The translations under genes and the position numbers were made by a program. 64,000 nucleotides of DNA from contig NZ_FOCV01000004.1 in assembly GCF_900110205.1 (NCBI RefSeq), positions 186,001 through 250,000 on the forward strand. The letters are read 5' to 3'. How positions within the stretch are numbered: position 1 is the stretch's first letter; each line of letters starts with the position of its first letter. Shown here in pieces: positions 18,861 to 28,231 of the stretch. Under the pieces are notes generated by a model. It saw only the letters and a program-made list of their open reading frames with translations. It made no database searches and was not told the DNA's origin. This DNA comes from Rhizobium tibeticum. Its GTDB lineage: Bacteria; Pseudomonadota; Alphaproteobacteria; Rhizobiales; Rhizobiaceae.

Positions 18861-19811
18861 TCAGGGGCGCATGATCTGCGCCTTCTTGCGCAGCTCTTCG
18901 AGATATTTCTGGGCGTTCGGGTTTTCCGGAGGTGCGTTCTTCCCTGCCTTCGCCTTGTCGAGGTCTTCCTGGCGGAACACCATTTCCGCTGCCTGGTCGT
19001 CGGACACCTGACGCTGGCTGCAGATGGCGATATATTCCACACCCCTGTCGGTGACGCGCGTCGCTGTCGTGTTGCCCTTGGCCTGCTCGACGAGCGGCTT
19101 CCACTCTGCCGGAAGTTCGGGTGCCATAACGCGGCCGAGGTCGCGTACCGATACGTCGCGCATCGTTGCAGCAAACACCTTAGCCTGCTCGCAACCCGGA
19201 TACTTCGACCGCGATGCCTCGGCTTCGCTCTTGCGCTTGCCGACGATGCCCTTCTTGCTGGCGGGGACGACGAAGATCATCTGCTGCAGAATATATTCCG
19301 TGGTTTCCGGCTTCTGCTTGTTCTCCATCATGCGGGCAACAAGGTCGGAATTCGACATACGGGCGCTCGAGCCGTAGCGCGCATTGACGAGGCGCGGCCA
19401 GCTCATCTGTACGGCAATGAAAGCCTTGAAATGAGCGACACCGACGCCGGCGCGTTCGAGAATCTGCGTCATCTGATCGGTCGTCAGCTTGTTGCCGCTC
19501 GCAAACCGCGCGAACGATGCATCGACGTCGTCCTTGGAAACCGACATGCGCACGCGCGCGATTTCCTGCTGCTTCAGTGCTTGGTCGACCAGTTGTTCTT
19601 CGGCGGCCTTCGCATCAGCCTTCTGGTGCTGCAGCCGGAGGAATGCCTGGCGCTTGGCGACATCACCGCTGGTTATGGCCGTGCCGTTGACGACCACTCT
19701 GACTTCGCTTGCTGCAAAAACTGATCCTGTCTGCGGTGAGGCAAACGCTGCCAGCATTGCGAAAGCCGCGCCGGCAATCATCGCTTTGACGGTTCTTTTG
19801 GCGCCAATCAT
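18861..19811 (-). CDS. surA: SurA-like periplasmic chaperone (reduced peptidyl-prolyl isomerase part)
   Basis: The 316-residue protein has a signal peptide (cut near residue 34, VFAAS) and a SurA N-terminal chaperone region with [23 protein letters not shown]. Only one parvulin-like segment follows (about 170-270), with VRDLGRV in place of the usual GGDLGW. E. coli SurA has 428 residues and two parvulin domains. It should escort outer membrane proteins, including LptD encoded next to it. Placement between lptD and pdxA is the classical surA position. Isomerase activity is doubtful from sequence. Confidence 0.82.
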   Translation of the reverse strand: MIGAKRTVKAMIAGAAFAMLAAFASPQTGSVFAASEVRVVVNGTAITSGDVAKRQAFLRLQHQKADAKAAEEQLVDQALKQQEIARVRMSVSKDDVDASFARFASGNKLTTDQMTQILERAGVGVAHFKAFIAVQMSWPRLVNARYGSSARMSNSDLVARMMENKQKPETTEYILQQMIFVVPASKKGIVGKRKSEAEASRSKYPGCEQAKVFAATMRDVSVRDLGRVMAPELPAEWKPLVEQAKGNTTATRVTDRGVEYIAICSQRQVSDDQAAEMVFRQEDLDKAKAGKNAPPENPNAQKYLEELRKKAQIMRP

Positions 19812-19998
19812 CTATCGACCCTTCCCATTGACGCCGCGCACTTATGTCGCGGCGCGCATACCTTCTCGAGACAAACGGGCGTTGCCGCTGTAAATTGGAA
19901 ATTCAGCATATGCCCTAGATATCAACTGGCGACAATGTCCTGCATAGTCTTACGGCGAAAGAAAGGCCCTTTCTTCCGCCGTACTACTGAACTCTCCG

Positions 19999-22356
19999 TC
20001 AATTCTGGTAGATGGTCGTGTTGGTATCCACCGCGCCGCCGAGGTTGATGTCGCCCAGCGTGCGGAAGGTCAACCTGGCGCCAATACTCCAGTCGCTGGC
20101 GGTTTCGGCGCTGGTATCACGCTTTTCGCTATATGCGATCGTAAAGATCGTGCATTCGTCCTCATAGGTCAGGCCGAATGTTTTCCTCACGATGCTGTTG
20201 TCCTGAAGATCCCAGGCTATGCCGCCAAATACCGACCAATAATCCTTGAATTTAACAGTTCCCTTGGCCTGGATCTCATCGTTGTCCTCCGCAAAGCCAT
20301 ACGCCGGCTGCGCTGCGACATGCGTGTAGATCAGCTGGCTTTGGAAGTTGTCGTTCTGGAAGCCGGCTGTCAAATCGCCGCGACGGAAACCGAGGTTCTT
20401 TTCGTCGAGCCGATAGGAGGCTGCGAGGGCGAGGCCCTGCGGCGTTTCAATGCCGCCGAGACCGACGAAGTCGGACACGTCGCTCTCCAGACCGGAGTCC
20501 GCGCCGACATTCACCAGATCTGCTGTGTCGAAGGAATTCTGGCCGCCGAGCTGGTAGGACTGGCCGAATATGCCGTGCAGCTTGTAACCATTGTCGAACG
20601 TGCCAGTGTACTGGAAGCCGACGTTGGCGCGCGTGCCACCCTCGATGCGGTCGTAACCGGCGAACTTGTCACGTTCGAAAAGATTGGTCGCGTCGAACAC
20701 AAAGCTCTGCGCGTCCTCGTTCGGAAGACCGCCGGCAAGGCGTTCGTCGGGCCGCGCATAGATTTGAACGATGGGCTCGAACAGGTGCGTGCTGTTTGCG
20801 GTCGTGCCAAGGATGGGATAGCGCATTTCCAACCCGGCGGTAAACATCGAACGCGTCGCCGCATTGCTGTCGTCGTAGTTGCCGTCATAGACAAACGTGC
20901 CAGAGGTCGGCGGCGGTGTCATGTTCAACGCCAAGGCATCACCGCGCGCAGCGAGCAGCGGCGTGATCAGGAAACCCTCAGGCGTCACAAACGTCCGCTT
21001 CCATTCCAGTTCGCCCGTCAGACGGGACGTCTGGCCGTCAAGACCACGGAACCGGTCGAATCCTGCGACGCTGTAGAAGTCGTCGTGAGTGCGCGACAGG
21101 TTCGTGAAGTTGACATCGGCAGAGAGTTCCCCTCCGGCGAGCGGCTGCGGCGCCACGAAGTGATAGTCCATCACCGGATAGACGATTGCCTGCTGCTTCT
21201 CGGCGACGTCGTTTGGATCGGCGTTCTGCACGTCGAAATAGAACGAGCGCAGATCGAAGTAATTCCGCTTGCCGAGACCGGTCAGGTAGACCTGGTTTGT
21301 CTTTGTCGAGTAGTCCAGTCCTTTCAGACTATATGTGCGAGAGAAGTTGTTGTCGCTCTGCGCCATGACGTCCCAGCCGAACGCCCAGCGAGGGTTGATC
21401 TGGAAATCTCCCTTCGACGCTACAACGCCGCGGAAGTCATTTTCGGCATCACTCGTGCCGGCCGTGAAGGTCTCCGGGCTGAGCTGATTGATACCAGCCA
21501 TGCGCAACGTGTGCGTGCCGTTTTCAAATCTCTGACGATATTCTGCGTCGAGCAGAAAGCCTTGCGTCGTATAACCTGTGCCCGTGACCGTTAGGTCGCT
21601 GCTCGGCGAAATAACATAGTAATACGGGACGGACAGGCCGAAGCCGAGATTTTGAGCGGTGACAAAACTAGGAAACAGGAAGCCGGACTTCCGCTTCACG
21701 GTGTTGTCGGGAACTTCGATCCACGGTACGTAGGCAAGCGGATGACCAAGGAGCTCAAAGCGCGCCTTTTCGAGGCGAATCGTATGCTTGACGCCGTCCT
21801 GGATAACCCGTTCAGCCTTGACCTGCCAGAAGGGAGGCCGTTCCGGTTTCTCGGCGCAAGGCAAACACGCAGTATAGACACCCTTGTTCAGGATCATTTG
21901 CGTGCCGCCAACACGCTCACCGGTTTCGGCGACCAGGCGCGTATTGTCGGCGGTTTCGATTCTCAGCGCGTTGACGAAGCCGTTGCCGAAGTCGTCAGTG
22001 ACGTCAAGCTTGTCGGCGTACATGCGATTGCCGTCGGGGCTAACGAGCTCGACGTTGCCAAGCGCCATCAGGCGCCCGGTCTGCTGATTATACTCGACGC
22101 GCTGCGACACCATCTTGTAGCCGGCGTAGTTGATCTGCACGCCGCCAATGGCCGAAACGATCTGCGCGTCCTTGTTATAGACGAGCTCGTTTGCCGACAG
22201 AATCAGCTTTTCGTCGCCGGATACGTTCGGCTTCATATTTTGCAGGGCATCCTGTGCGAAAGCAGCAGGAAGGCCGTTGGAATAGGTAGACAGAGCCGCG
22301 CCTACGAACAGGGCAACCAACCGTTTACTAAGAGTCTTGCGGTCGCCTGCCGCCAC
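19999..22356 (-). CDS. lptD: LPS-assembly protein LptD
   Basis: LptD is the outer membrane beta-barrel that inserts LPS into the outer leaflet. The 785-residue protein has a signal peptide (to about residue 34, AFAQD), an OstA/LptA-like domain (about 45-150, with ANELVYNKDAQIVSAIGGVQI) and a barrel ending IYQN. Cysteines occur as CLPC in the N-terminal third and in DECTIF near the end, consistent with disulfide linkage of domain and barrel, though the C-terminal pair of E. coli is reduced to one here. The start is the GTG whose first base is the last base of the lptG stop; AGGAGG lies 7 bp before it. An in-frame ATG further upstream lies inside lptG. Confidence 0.94.
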   Translation of the reverse strand: MAAGDRKTLSKRLVALFVGAALSTYSNGLPAAFAQDALQNMKPNVSGDEKLILSANELVYNKDAQIVSAIGGVQINYAGYKMVSQRVEYNQQTGRLMALGNVELVSPDGNRMYADKLDVTDDFGNGFVNALRIETADNTRLVAETGERVGGTQMILNKGVYTACLPCAEKPERPPFWQVKAERVIQDGVKHTIRLEKARFELLGHPLAYVPWIEVPDNTVKRKSGFLFPSFVTAQNLGFGLSVPYYYVISPSSDLTVTGTGYTTQGFLLDAEYRQRFENGTHTLRMAGINQLSPETFTAGTSDAENDFRGVVASKGDFQINPRWAFGWDVMAQSDNNFSRTYSLKGLDYSTKTNQVYLTGLGKRNYFDLRSFYFDVQNADPNDVAEKQQAIVYPVMDYHFVAPQPLAGGELSADVNFTNLSRTHDDFYSVAGFDRFRGLDGQTSRLTGELEWKRTFVTPEGFLITPLLAARGDALALNMTPPPTSGTFVYDGNYDDSNAATRSMFTAGLEMRYPILGTTANSTHLFEPIVQIYARPDERLAGGLPNEDAQSFVFDATNLFERDKFAGYDRIEGGTRANVGFQYTGTFDNGYKLHGIFGQSYQLGGQNSFDTADLVNVGADSGLESDVSDFVGLGGIETPQGLALAASYRLDEKNLGFRRGDLTAGFQNDNFQSQLIYTHVAAQPAYGFAEDNDEIQAKGTVKFKDYWSVFGGIAWDLQDNSIVRKTFGLTYEDECTIFTIAYSEKRDTSAETASDWSIGARLTFRTLGDINLGGAVDTNTTIYQN

Positions 22357-23444
22357 TAGCCATCCTCCTGATGAAGCAGAATTGTTGCACCCAAAGCCAA
22401 GGCGACGGTGACCGGAATCCACGTCGCCACGAAAGGCGGGACAACCCCACTGCTTCCGAATGCTTTTACAAGCACGGTGACCACATAAAGCACGAAGCCT
22501 GACAGGATTCCACCCAGAATCACCGACCTCGATTGGTTGAACCGGCTAAATTTTAGAGACACTGTTGCAGCAATGAGAGTCATGGCAACAAGCAGCAGTG
22601 GCTGGGACAACAATGAATGAAATTGCGTCTCGAGAGCCTTGGTCGGAATCCCAAAGGATTTCGCTGCGTCAATTCGGCTCGAAAGATCAAAAAATCCAAT
22701 AGTTTCAGGGGCTGTTAGCCTCTGCTGGACGAAATCCTGTTTCAAATTGGTGCGGACTCGCACCTCATCCTTGCGTGCCGCGACTTCGCCCGGACGGCGC
22801 TCCACAACATTCTTAAGAAGCCAGTAACCATCTTCCAATTTTGCCGACGCGGCGTCCTGTCTCAGGATGATGTGGTCGGTCGAATCGAAATGCACGAATA
22901 CCGCATCCATAAGCAGCGTGCCGTTCTCCAGAACCGTATGCGCTCCTATGATCGCATCGTCCCCGCTGCTGATCTGGCGAAGCCACGGAACCTGCGGCGC
23001 GGCATTCGTCGCCGAGCCTTCTCCGCGCCAGTTGCTCTCGACGATGGCGGCCTGACGTTGCCCCCATGCTGCCAGCGGATTGAGGACCGTCATGACCAGG
23101 ACGCCGAGCAAAAAGGCGCCGGCAAGGAAGGGCGACATAAACTGCCAAACCGAGATGCCGGCAGCGCGCGTCACGACCAGTTCGTATTTTCTGTTGAGGC
23201 CGATCAAAACCGTCATGCCCACAAAGAGGGCAATGAAGGGAACGGTCTGCTGCATAATGAGCGGCAGGCGCACGGCCGTCATCACGAGGCCGCCTGTCAC
23301 GGTGTAGCCGGGAAGGCCGGAGAGGCGGCCAGCCGTCTCGCTGAAATCCACGAGGTAGACGATGCCGATCACACCGAGAAAGAACCACATTGTGGTCAGC
23401 AGATAACGACGGAAGAAATAGCGGCCGAGCGTCCCGAAGATCAT
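22356..23444 (-). CDS. lptG: LPS export ABC transporter permease LptG
   Basis: LptG is one of two inner membrane permeases of the LptB2FG extractor. The 362-residue protein begins MIFGTLGRYFFRRYLLTTM and has three N-terminal membrane helices. A periplasmic jellyroll (about 125-260) follows, then three C-terminal helices with SQPLLLVAMTLIAATVSLKFSR. It starts inside the lptF stop (ATGA, 23441-23444) and ends in the lptD start (one shared base), so lptF, lptG and lptD are translationally linked. The ATPase LptB is encoded elsewhere. Confidence 0.94.
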   Translation of the reverse strand: MIFGTLGRYFFRRYLLTTMWFFLGVIGIVYLVDFSETAGRLSGLPGYTVTGGLVMTAVRLPLIMQQTVPFIALFVGMTVLIGLNRKYELVVTRAAGISVWQFMSPFLAGAFLLGVLVMTVLNPLAAWGQRQAAIVESNWRGEGSATNAAPQVPWLRQISSGDDAIIGAHTVLENGTLLMDAVFVHFDSTDHIILRQDAASAKLEDGYWLLKNVVERRPGEVAARKDEVRVRTNLKQDFVQQRLTAPETIGFFDLSSRIDAAKSFGIPTKALETQFHSLLSQPLLLVAMTLIAATVSLKFSRFNQSRSVILGGILSGFVLYVVTVLVKAFGSSGVVPPFVATWIPVTVALALGATILLHQEDG

Positions 23445-24619
23445 GCGCTACCTCCCGCGGAGGGTCCTGCCGACCGCCCGAAGCGACGCAACAGTCTTTG
23501 CCAAGATGCGGCGATGTGGTCGCTCATTGCGGACACGACCGACAGGCGCTTGTGATGCGACAGAGACGCGATTGCGAGGAGGCTGGCGATCACGGGAATC
23601 GCATAGAGGACACCAATATACTCGGGATCAGTGTCGATCTGATTAGCGGCGTAGAATGACGCCCAACGAATCGCGAATGCAAAGATGAGCGCCGCCACCA
23701 TCGGATGCAGCCGCGCTTCGCGATGGGAGCGCGCATCACCGGCAATCGCCAGCGAAATCAGCGCAAACACCATCGGCAGAACCCAATCCGTCAGACGGCG
23801 GTGCAATTCGGCACGATAACTGCCGGGCTTGGCGACGTAGTCCTTGTCGTTCGGATCCGGATTGAGCAAAAACGGAAGCTCGCGGTCGGATGCACGAAGC
23901 GTTGCCTGACCGCGGTTCTGCGTCAGATCGGACAGGTCGAAGGAGTAGGAATCGAAGCGGATGACGGAGACTTCGCCGGTCTGCGTTTTGCGGTGAACCT
24001 CGCCATCATGCATGATGAGCGACGTGCCCTTCTCGTCAACAGCGCCTTCCCGTGCGTAGTAGATGAGCTCGAACGCAGGGTCACGCTCGTCGACGACGAA
24101 CAAGCCCTTAAGCACACGCCCCGCCAGCCGCTCCGATATCTGCACATAAAGACCGGTATCGATGCGGCGGAAGTTCTTCTCCTCAATAACCGTGGAGAGC
24201 AGATCCGCGTAAGCCGCAGCCACCATCTGTCGAACGCCGGTCTTGGCCTTCGGCTCGACGACGTTGTCCACCAGAAAGGAAAAGACGCTGATAACCGCGG
24301 CGAGGATAAGAATCGGGCGCAGGATGATGCCGCGCTTGGCTCCGGCCGCATCGATGACGGTCAGCTCCGAATCGTTGTTCATCGTCGTCAGCGTCTGCGT
24401 GACACCAATAACAAGTGCGAACGGCAGCACGATCGGAATGATCGATGGAAGGATCAGCGTCGCCAGCTTGGCAAACGACCCCATCGACTGGCCGCTGTCG
24501 GTTACCAGATTGACGCGCTGCAGAACCTGAGTCGTCCAAATGATCGCGAGCACCGGCAACAGGGCAACGAGAAACATCTGGCCAACACGCCGGAGTATAT
24601 ATGTTTCAAGCAGTTTCAT
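23441..24619 (-). CDS. lptF: LPS export ABC transporter permease LptF
   Basis: The partner permease of LptG. The 392-residue protein begins MKLLETYILRRVGQMFLVALLPVLAIIWTTQVLQRVNLV and shows the 3+3 helix arrangement around a periplasmic domain. An AAGGG precedes the ATG. It is the first gene of the minus-strand block lptF-lptG-lptD-surA-pdxA-rsmA; the 100-bp gap upstream must contain the promoter, though I could not pick a clear -35/-10 pair. The C-terminal 30 residues are soluble and Gly/Ser-rich. Confidence 0.93.
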   Translation of the reverse strand: MKLLETYILRRVGQMFLVALLPVLAIIWTTQVLQRVNLVTDSGQSMGSFAKLATLILPSIIPIVLPFALVIGVTQTLTTMNNDSELTVIDAAGAKRGIILRPILILAAVISVFSFLVDNVVEPKAKTGVRQMVAAAYADLLSTVIEEKNFRRIDTGLYVQISERLAGRVLKGLFVVDERDPAFELIYYAREGAVDEKGTSLIMHDGEVHRKTQTGEVSVIRFDSYSFDLSDLTQNRGQATLRASDRELPFLLNPDPNDKDYVAKPGSYRAELHRRLTDWVLPMVFALISLAIAGDARSHREARLHPMVAALIFAFAIRWASFYAANQIDTDPEYIGVLYAIPVIASLLAIASLSHHKRLSVVSAMSDHIAASWQRLLRRFGRSAGPSAGGSA

Positions 24620-24720
24620 TCACGCCCTTGAACGCCATTTGCGAACCGATGCCGCTATGCAGCGAAATCCATCTACGCTCTTTGGTTGGCTTTTGCGACA
24701 AGCCAGCGTCGAAAATTCAT

Positions 24721-25506
24721 TCAAATTTCAGATTTTTTTTTGCCCTGTGGCGAATCGGTGAGAGCGAGAAGACCTGCGAAGATAACAATGGACGAAAGCC
24801 ATCCGAGGATCACGTCGGAAAGATAGTGCGCGCCGAAAGCAACCCGCATGGCGGGTGCCAGAAACGAGACCGCGGAAAGGGGGAGGGCAAGGGCGGAACG
24901 CGCTGGCTGCGGTATCAGGAAAATGAGACAGAAGACCCAGCCGGCGCCCGCCGCTTCGCCGGAAACGAAGGAGCAGTTCGACATGCATTTTCCGGCCATG
25001 GAGCCTGCGTGCACGAAGTCGAGGTGGCCGCCGAAATCGAGAGTCTGCCAAGGCCGCGGTCTGCCCCAGTGTGCCTTGAGGAGGACATTCACCAGGATCA
25101 CCGGGCCGATGATCAGCGAGCCGAGAGCGACCTTGAATGCGCGCGCGCGTGCGACATTGAAGGTGGTTCCACAGTGCCAATAGCACACCGCTAGTTTCCA
25201 CAGCATCATGGGGGCGATGAGATATGGCAGCCGGAAAAAGAGAATCCTCAGCAGCCCGAGGTAGGTTTCTTGCCGGTAGGGAAAATACCCGCAGGTTCCG
25301 CCAACAGTGGCTGCGGCCTTGCAGGCTTCCTGCACAAAAAAGTGTTTAGATGCGTAGATATCGATCTGGGGAAAGGCATTGAACAGCAAAAGCAGCAGCC
25401 ACCAGAGACAGAGCAGACCGATAAATGCACGGGCGGGAGCGTCGTTCGATGCAGCGAAACGCCAAGTTGCTCGCGCCCTCGATAATCCTAATGTCGAAAT
25501 CACCAT
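24721..25506 (-). CDS. PAP2-superfamily membrane phosphatase (lipid A phosphatase-like)
   Basis: The 261-residue membrane protein has about six hydrophobic segments and the three PAP2 phosphatase blocks: KAHWGRPRP (block 1), CSFVSGEAAGAG (block 2) and MRVAFGAHYLSDVILGW (block 3). Block 2 has Glu where most PAP2 enzymes have the PSGH His. This form, with the preceding Cys-rich loop (GTCGYFPYRQETYLG and GSMAGKCMSNCSF), resembles LpxE/LpxF-type lipid A or lipid phosphatases in my memory of the family, but that is an inference. The neighbouring LPS export operon fits such a role. A run of nine A near the 3' end encodes KKK. Confidence 0.75.
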   Translation of the reverse strand: MVISTLGLSRARATWRFAASNDAPARAFIGLLCLWWLLLLLFNAFPQIDIYASKHFFVQEACKAAATVGGTCGYFPYRQETYLGLLRILFFRLPYLIAPMMLWKLAVCYWHCGTTFNVARARAFKVALGSLIIGPVILVNVLLKAHWGRPRPWQTLDFGGHLDFVHAGSMAGKCMSNCSFVSGEAAGAGWVFCLIFLIPQPARSALALPLSAVSFLAPAMRVAFGAHYLSDVILGWLSSIVIFAGLLALTDSPQGKKKSEI

Positions 25507-25602
25507 GCAATTCCTGTGGACTCAATTCCACCAGAGGAATATGCGCCAATGATGACATCCCTTTAACGAGTTCGCGGCTAGTCAAGCAGCCACATCGTCG
25601 GG

Positions 25603-25644
25603 CCGAAGACTTGTCTTCGGGGGTGAAACCCGAAATGATCGGGT
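25603..25644 (+). promoter_or_regulatory. Two tandem hairpins in the pepA leader
   Basis: CCGAAGAC/GTCTTCGG (25603-25610 and 25613-25620) and ACCCGA/TCGGGT (25628-25633 and 25639-25644) are perfect inverted repeats, 35-76 bp before the pepA ATG. Neither is followed by a T-run. They could be a structured 5' leader or a protein-binding dyad; the evidence is the sequence symmetry only. Confidence 0.45.
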
Positions 25645-25678
25645 GGAGCGGATTTAGGAAAATCCCACTGGAGAAGAT

Positions 25679-27172
25679 ATGTCAGCCAAGTTCGATATTT
25701 CATTTGAGACGTCCGCCGATATCGTCGGTGGCTACGCGATTCTGCTGCAGGCAGGCGGAGCCGATCTTGCCGCCGGAGCCAAGGTCGCTGACCCCGCTGG
25801 CGTGATCGCCAGAGCCGCAAAGATCGCCGGCTTCTCCGCCAAGCCGACGACCGTATTGGATCTCGTCGCTCCCGAAGGTTCAACTGCCGAGCGGCTTATT
25901 GTTGTCGGCCTCGGCAAGCCGGAGGAACTCACCGCTCACGATTGGCTGAAGGCCGGTGGGGTCGCTGCGTCCAAGATCAAGAAGGCTGAAAAGGTCGCGA
26001 TCTTCGTCGATGCGCCGGGTGCCGGCGTTGGCGCCAAAGAGGCGGCGGATTTTGCGCTTGGAATGCTATTGCGTGCCTACAGCTTCGACACTTACAAGAC
26101 CAAAAAGAAGGACGAGGACGGCAATAACCGGAATGGACGGGTGGCGGTGACGATCGTTATCGCCAATGCGACCGATGCCGCCGAGGCCTTCAGGGTCTCC
26201 GAAGCTGTCGCCGCAGGGGTCAATCTGGCTCGCGATCTCGTGAATGAGCCGCCGAATGTTCTGGGTCCTGTGGAGTTCGCAGCCAAGGCAAGCGACCTGG
26301 AAAAGCTCGGCGTTGAGGTTGAAATCCTCACCGAGAAGGAGATGCAGAAGCTTGGTATGGGTGCGCTGCTAGGCGTGGCGCAAGGCTCCGTCAGGCCTCC
26401 GCGACTGGCAGTCATGCAGTGGAAAGGCGGCAAGAGCGGCGAAAGCCCGATCGCCTTCATTGGCAAGGGCGTCGTTTTTGACACCGGTGGCATCTCGATC
26501 AAGCCCGCTGCCGGCATGGAGGAAATGAAAGGCGACATGGGTGGCGCTGCGGCCGTCACCGGCCTGATGCATGTCCTCGCGGCGCGCAAGGCGGCCGTGA
26601 ACGCCGTGGGCATCATCGGCCTCGTCGAGAACATGCCCGACGGAAACGCCCAGCGCCCCGGCGACATCGTCACCTCCATGTCTGGCCAGACGATCGAGGT
26701 CATCAATACCGATGCCGAGGGCCGGCTCGTGCTGTGTGATGCGCTCTGGTATTGCAACGACCGCTTCAAGCCCAAATTCATGATCAATTTGGCAACCTTG
26801 ACGGGCGCGATTCTTGTTGCGCTCGGCAACGTCCATGCCGGTCTGTTCTCGAATGATGACGCGCTCTCTGAACAACTGACTGCGGCTGGACTGACGACGA
26901 GCGAGAAGCTCTGGCGCATGCCGCTCGGTAAAGAATATGACAAGCTGATCGACAGCAAGTTCGCTGACATGAAGAACACCGGCGGCCGCCATGCGGGCTC
27001 GATCACCGCGGCTCATTTCCTGAAACGGTTTGTGCAGGACACGCCTTGGGCGCACCTCGACATCGCGGGAACAGCAATGGGCTCACCGCAGGACGAGATC
27101 AATCAGTCCTGGGGTTCCGGCTACGGTGTGCGCCTGCTTGATGAGCTGGTGCGTGCCAACTACGAGTCATGA
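25679..27172 (+). CDS. pepA: Leucyl aminopeptidase PepA (M17)
   Basis: This cytosolic di-metal aminopeptidase removes N-terminal residues from peptides. The 497-residue protein has the variable N-terminal domain and the M17 catalytic domain. Key motifs are [19 protein letters not shown] (metal and catalytic Lys), [11 protein letters not shown] and the family signature [10 protein letters not shown] with the catalytic Arg. GGAGAAG precedes the ATG. Its stop overlaps the holC start (ATGA). Some PepA proteins also bind DNA; that cannot be judged here. Confidence 0.96.
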   Translation: MSAKFDISFETSADIVGGYAILLQAGGADLAAGAKVADPAGVIARAAKIAGFSAKPTTVLDLVAPEGSTAERLIVVGLGKPEELTAHDWLKAGGVAASKIKKAEKVAIFVDAPGAGVGAKEAADFALGMLLRAYSFDTYKTKKKDEDGNNRNGRVAVTIVIANATDAAEAFRVSEAVAAGVNLARDLVNEPPNVLGPVEFAAKASDLEKLGVEVEILTEKEMQKLGMGALLGVAQGSVRPPRLAVMQWKGGKSGESPIAFIGKGVVFDTGGISIKPAAGMEEMKGDMGGAAAVTGLMHVLAARKAAVNAVGIIGLVENMPDGNAQRPGDIVTSMSGQTIEVINTDAEGRLVLCDALWYCNDRFKPKFMINLATLTGAILVALGNVHAGLFSNDDALSEQLTAAGLTTSEKLWRMPLGKEYDKLIDSKFADMKNTGGRHAGSITAAHFLKRFVQDTPWAHLDIAGTAMGSPQDEINQSWGSGYGVRLLDELVRANYES

Positions 27173-27618
27173 CGGAAGTCCTGTTCTATCATCTGACGGA
27201 ATCCAAGCTGGAGGACGCCCTTCCGCCGCTGCTCGAAAAAAGCGTCGAGCGCGGCTGGCGGGTTGCCGTGCAGCTCAAGGATGCGGCGCGGCGCGACCTG
27301 CTTGATCAGCATCTGTGGACATTTCGGGAGGATAGCTTCCTGCCGCATGGCACCGATGAGGGGGACTTCGCAGTAAGTCAGCCGGTTCTCCTCACCGTTT
27401 CCGAAGGGAATGCCAACGCCGCGACAGTTCGGTTTATCGTCGATGGTGCAGAGCCACCGCCGGTCGAAACCTATCAGCGGATCGTTTTCATGTTCGATGG
27501 TTACGACCAGGAGCAGCTGGAAGGTGCCCGCGCGCAATGGAAGAAGCTGAAAGGTGAGGGGCACAGCCTGACATACTGGCAGCAAACACCCGAGGGGCGA
27601 TGGGAGAAGAAGGCTTGA
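27169..27618 (+). CDS. holC: DNA polymerase III chi subunit HolC
   Basis: Chi links the clamp loader to single-strand binding protein. The 149-residue sequence begins [32 protein letters not shown] and contains [13 protein letters not shown] and RIVFMFDG, the typical HolC pattern. It starts inside the pepA stop codon, the usual pepA-holC pairing. Its stop is four bases from the stop of the convergent GrpB-like gene. Confidence 0.93.
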   Translation: MTEVLFYHLTESKLEDALPPLLEKSVERGWRVAVQLKDAARRDLLDQHLWTFREDSFLPHGTDEGDFAVSQPVLLTVSEGNANAATVRFIVDGAEPPPVETYQRIVFMFDGYDQEQLEGARAQWKKLKGEGHSLTYWQQTPEGRWEKKA

Positions 27619-27621
27619 ACT

Positions 27622-28170
27622 CTACTGGCCCAGGCCGGAAGCTACCACGACCTCGTCGATGAAAGCCTGCTTTGCCCTGGTATATTGCGCGCGGCTTTCT
27701 GCATGCTCGCCGGCCAAGCCAACCTTCAGTTGCTCGTAGGCACGTGCGAGCCGCGCATCGCCGCGCAGGGCGTCGCGAAAGGCGATCATCCGCTTCCAGT
27801 TGTCACCGCGATACTCCACGACATGGACCAGATGGGTGCGGCTTTCATTTTTGATGCCGCGGCCGAAAATATGGTCATCAGGAACGATGTTGTCACCGGC
27901 ATAGTCATAGCCGATTGCTTCCATCGGGCCGATGCAGCACAAGCCATCGTCCAAATGCTTGACACCGACAAGTATGTCGATGATCGGCTTCGCCTTGATG
28001 CCAGGAATGGCAGTACTGCCGACGTGCTGAATACTGATCGCGATGTCTCCGAGCGCCTGTCGGATGGCGTGTGCCTCGTTGGCATAGGCTTGTTGCCACA
28101 GGGTATTGGGTTCGGCGAGAGAAACCGTCATGTTCTTCAACCCAAGACCGTAAGACGCATCGTCTCGCAT
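27622..28170 (-). CDS. GrpB/UPF0157 family protein
   Basis: The 182-residue protein carries the GrpB signature HVGSTAIPGIKAKPIIDILV and the later HLVHVVEY and Lys/Arg-rich helices. The family belongs to the nucleotidyltransferase fold (GS plus distant Asp residues, here GSTAIPG and PIIDI); its function is not firmly known, and some members are fused to dephospho-CoA kinase. The ATG ending at 28170 has GGAGG 6 bp upstream; a second ATG 39 bp downstream is less well placed. The ribosome site lies in a long inverted repeat (separate entry). Confidence 0.87.
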   Translation of the reverse strand: MRDDASYGLGLKNMTVSLAEPNTLWQQAYANEAHAIRQALGDIAISIQHVGSTAIPGIKAKPIIDILVGVKHLDDGLCCIGPMEAIGYDYAGDNIVPDDHIFGRGIKNESRTHLVHVVEYRGDNWKRMIAFRDALRGDARLARAYEQLKVGLAGEHAESRAQYTRAKQAFIDEVVVASGLGQ

Positions 28171-28223
28171 GCCGAACCTCCGTGACAGACCGTGAGCCCT
28201 TCACAATATTAGGAGGTTCGGCA
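28170..28223 (-). promoter_or_regulatory. 12-bp inverted repeat that covers the ribosome binding site of the GrpB-like gene
   Basis: TGCCGAACCTCC (28170-28181) and GGAGGTTCGGCA (28212-28223) are perfect reverse complements with 30 nt between them. In the minus-strand mRNA the 3' arm contains the GGAGG Shine-Dalgarno and the A of the AUG, so the folded RNA would hide the start site. The repeat begins 9 bp after the upstream dehydrogenase stop, so it could also end or process that transcript. Confidence 0.7.
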
Positions 28224-28231
28224 CGTTTCTA

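Noticed and set aside
18856..19104. N-terminal extension of pdxA by 83 codons
   Set aside because: It lies wholly inside surA in another frame and is low-complexity basic sequence; PdxA proteins start at [18 protein letters not shown].
20320..21594. Open frame of 424 codons on the plus strand, opposite lptD
   Set aside because: Antisense shadow of a long GC-rich gene: no ribosome site, no family motifs, and the lptD frame has signal peptide, OstA domain and barrel features.
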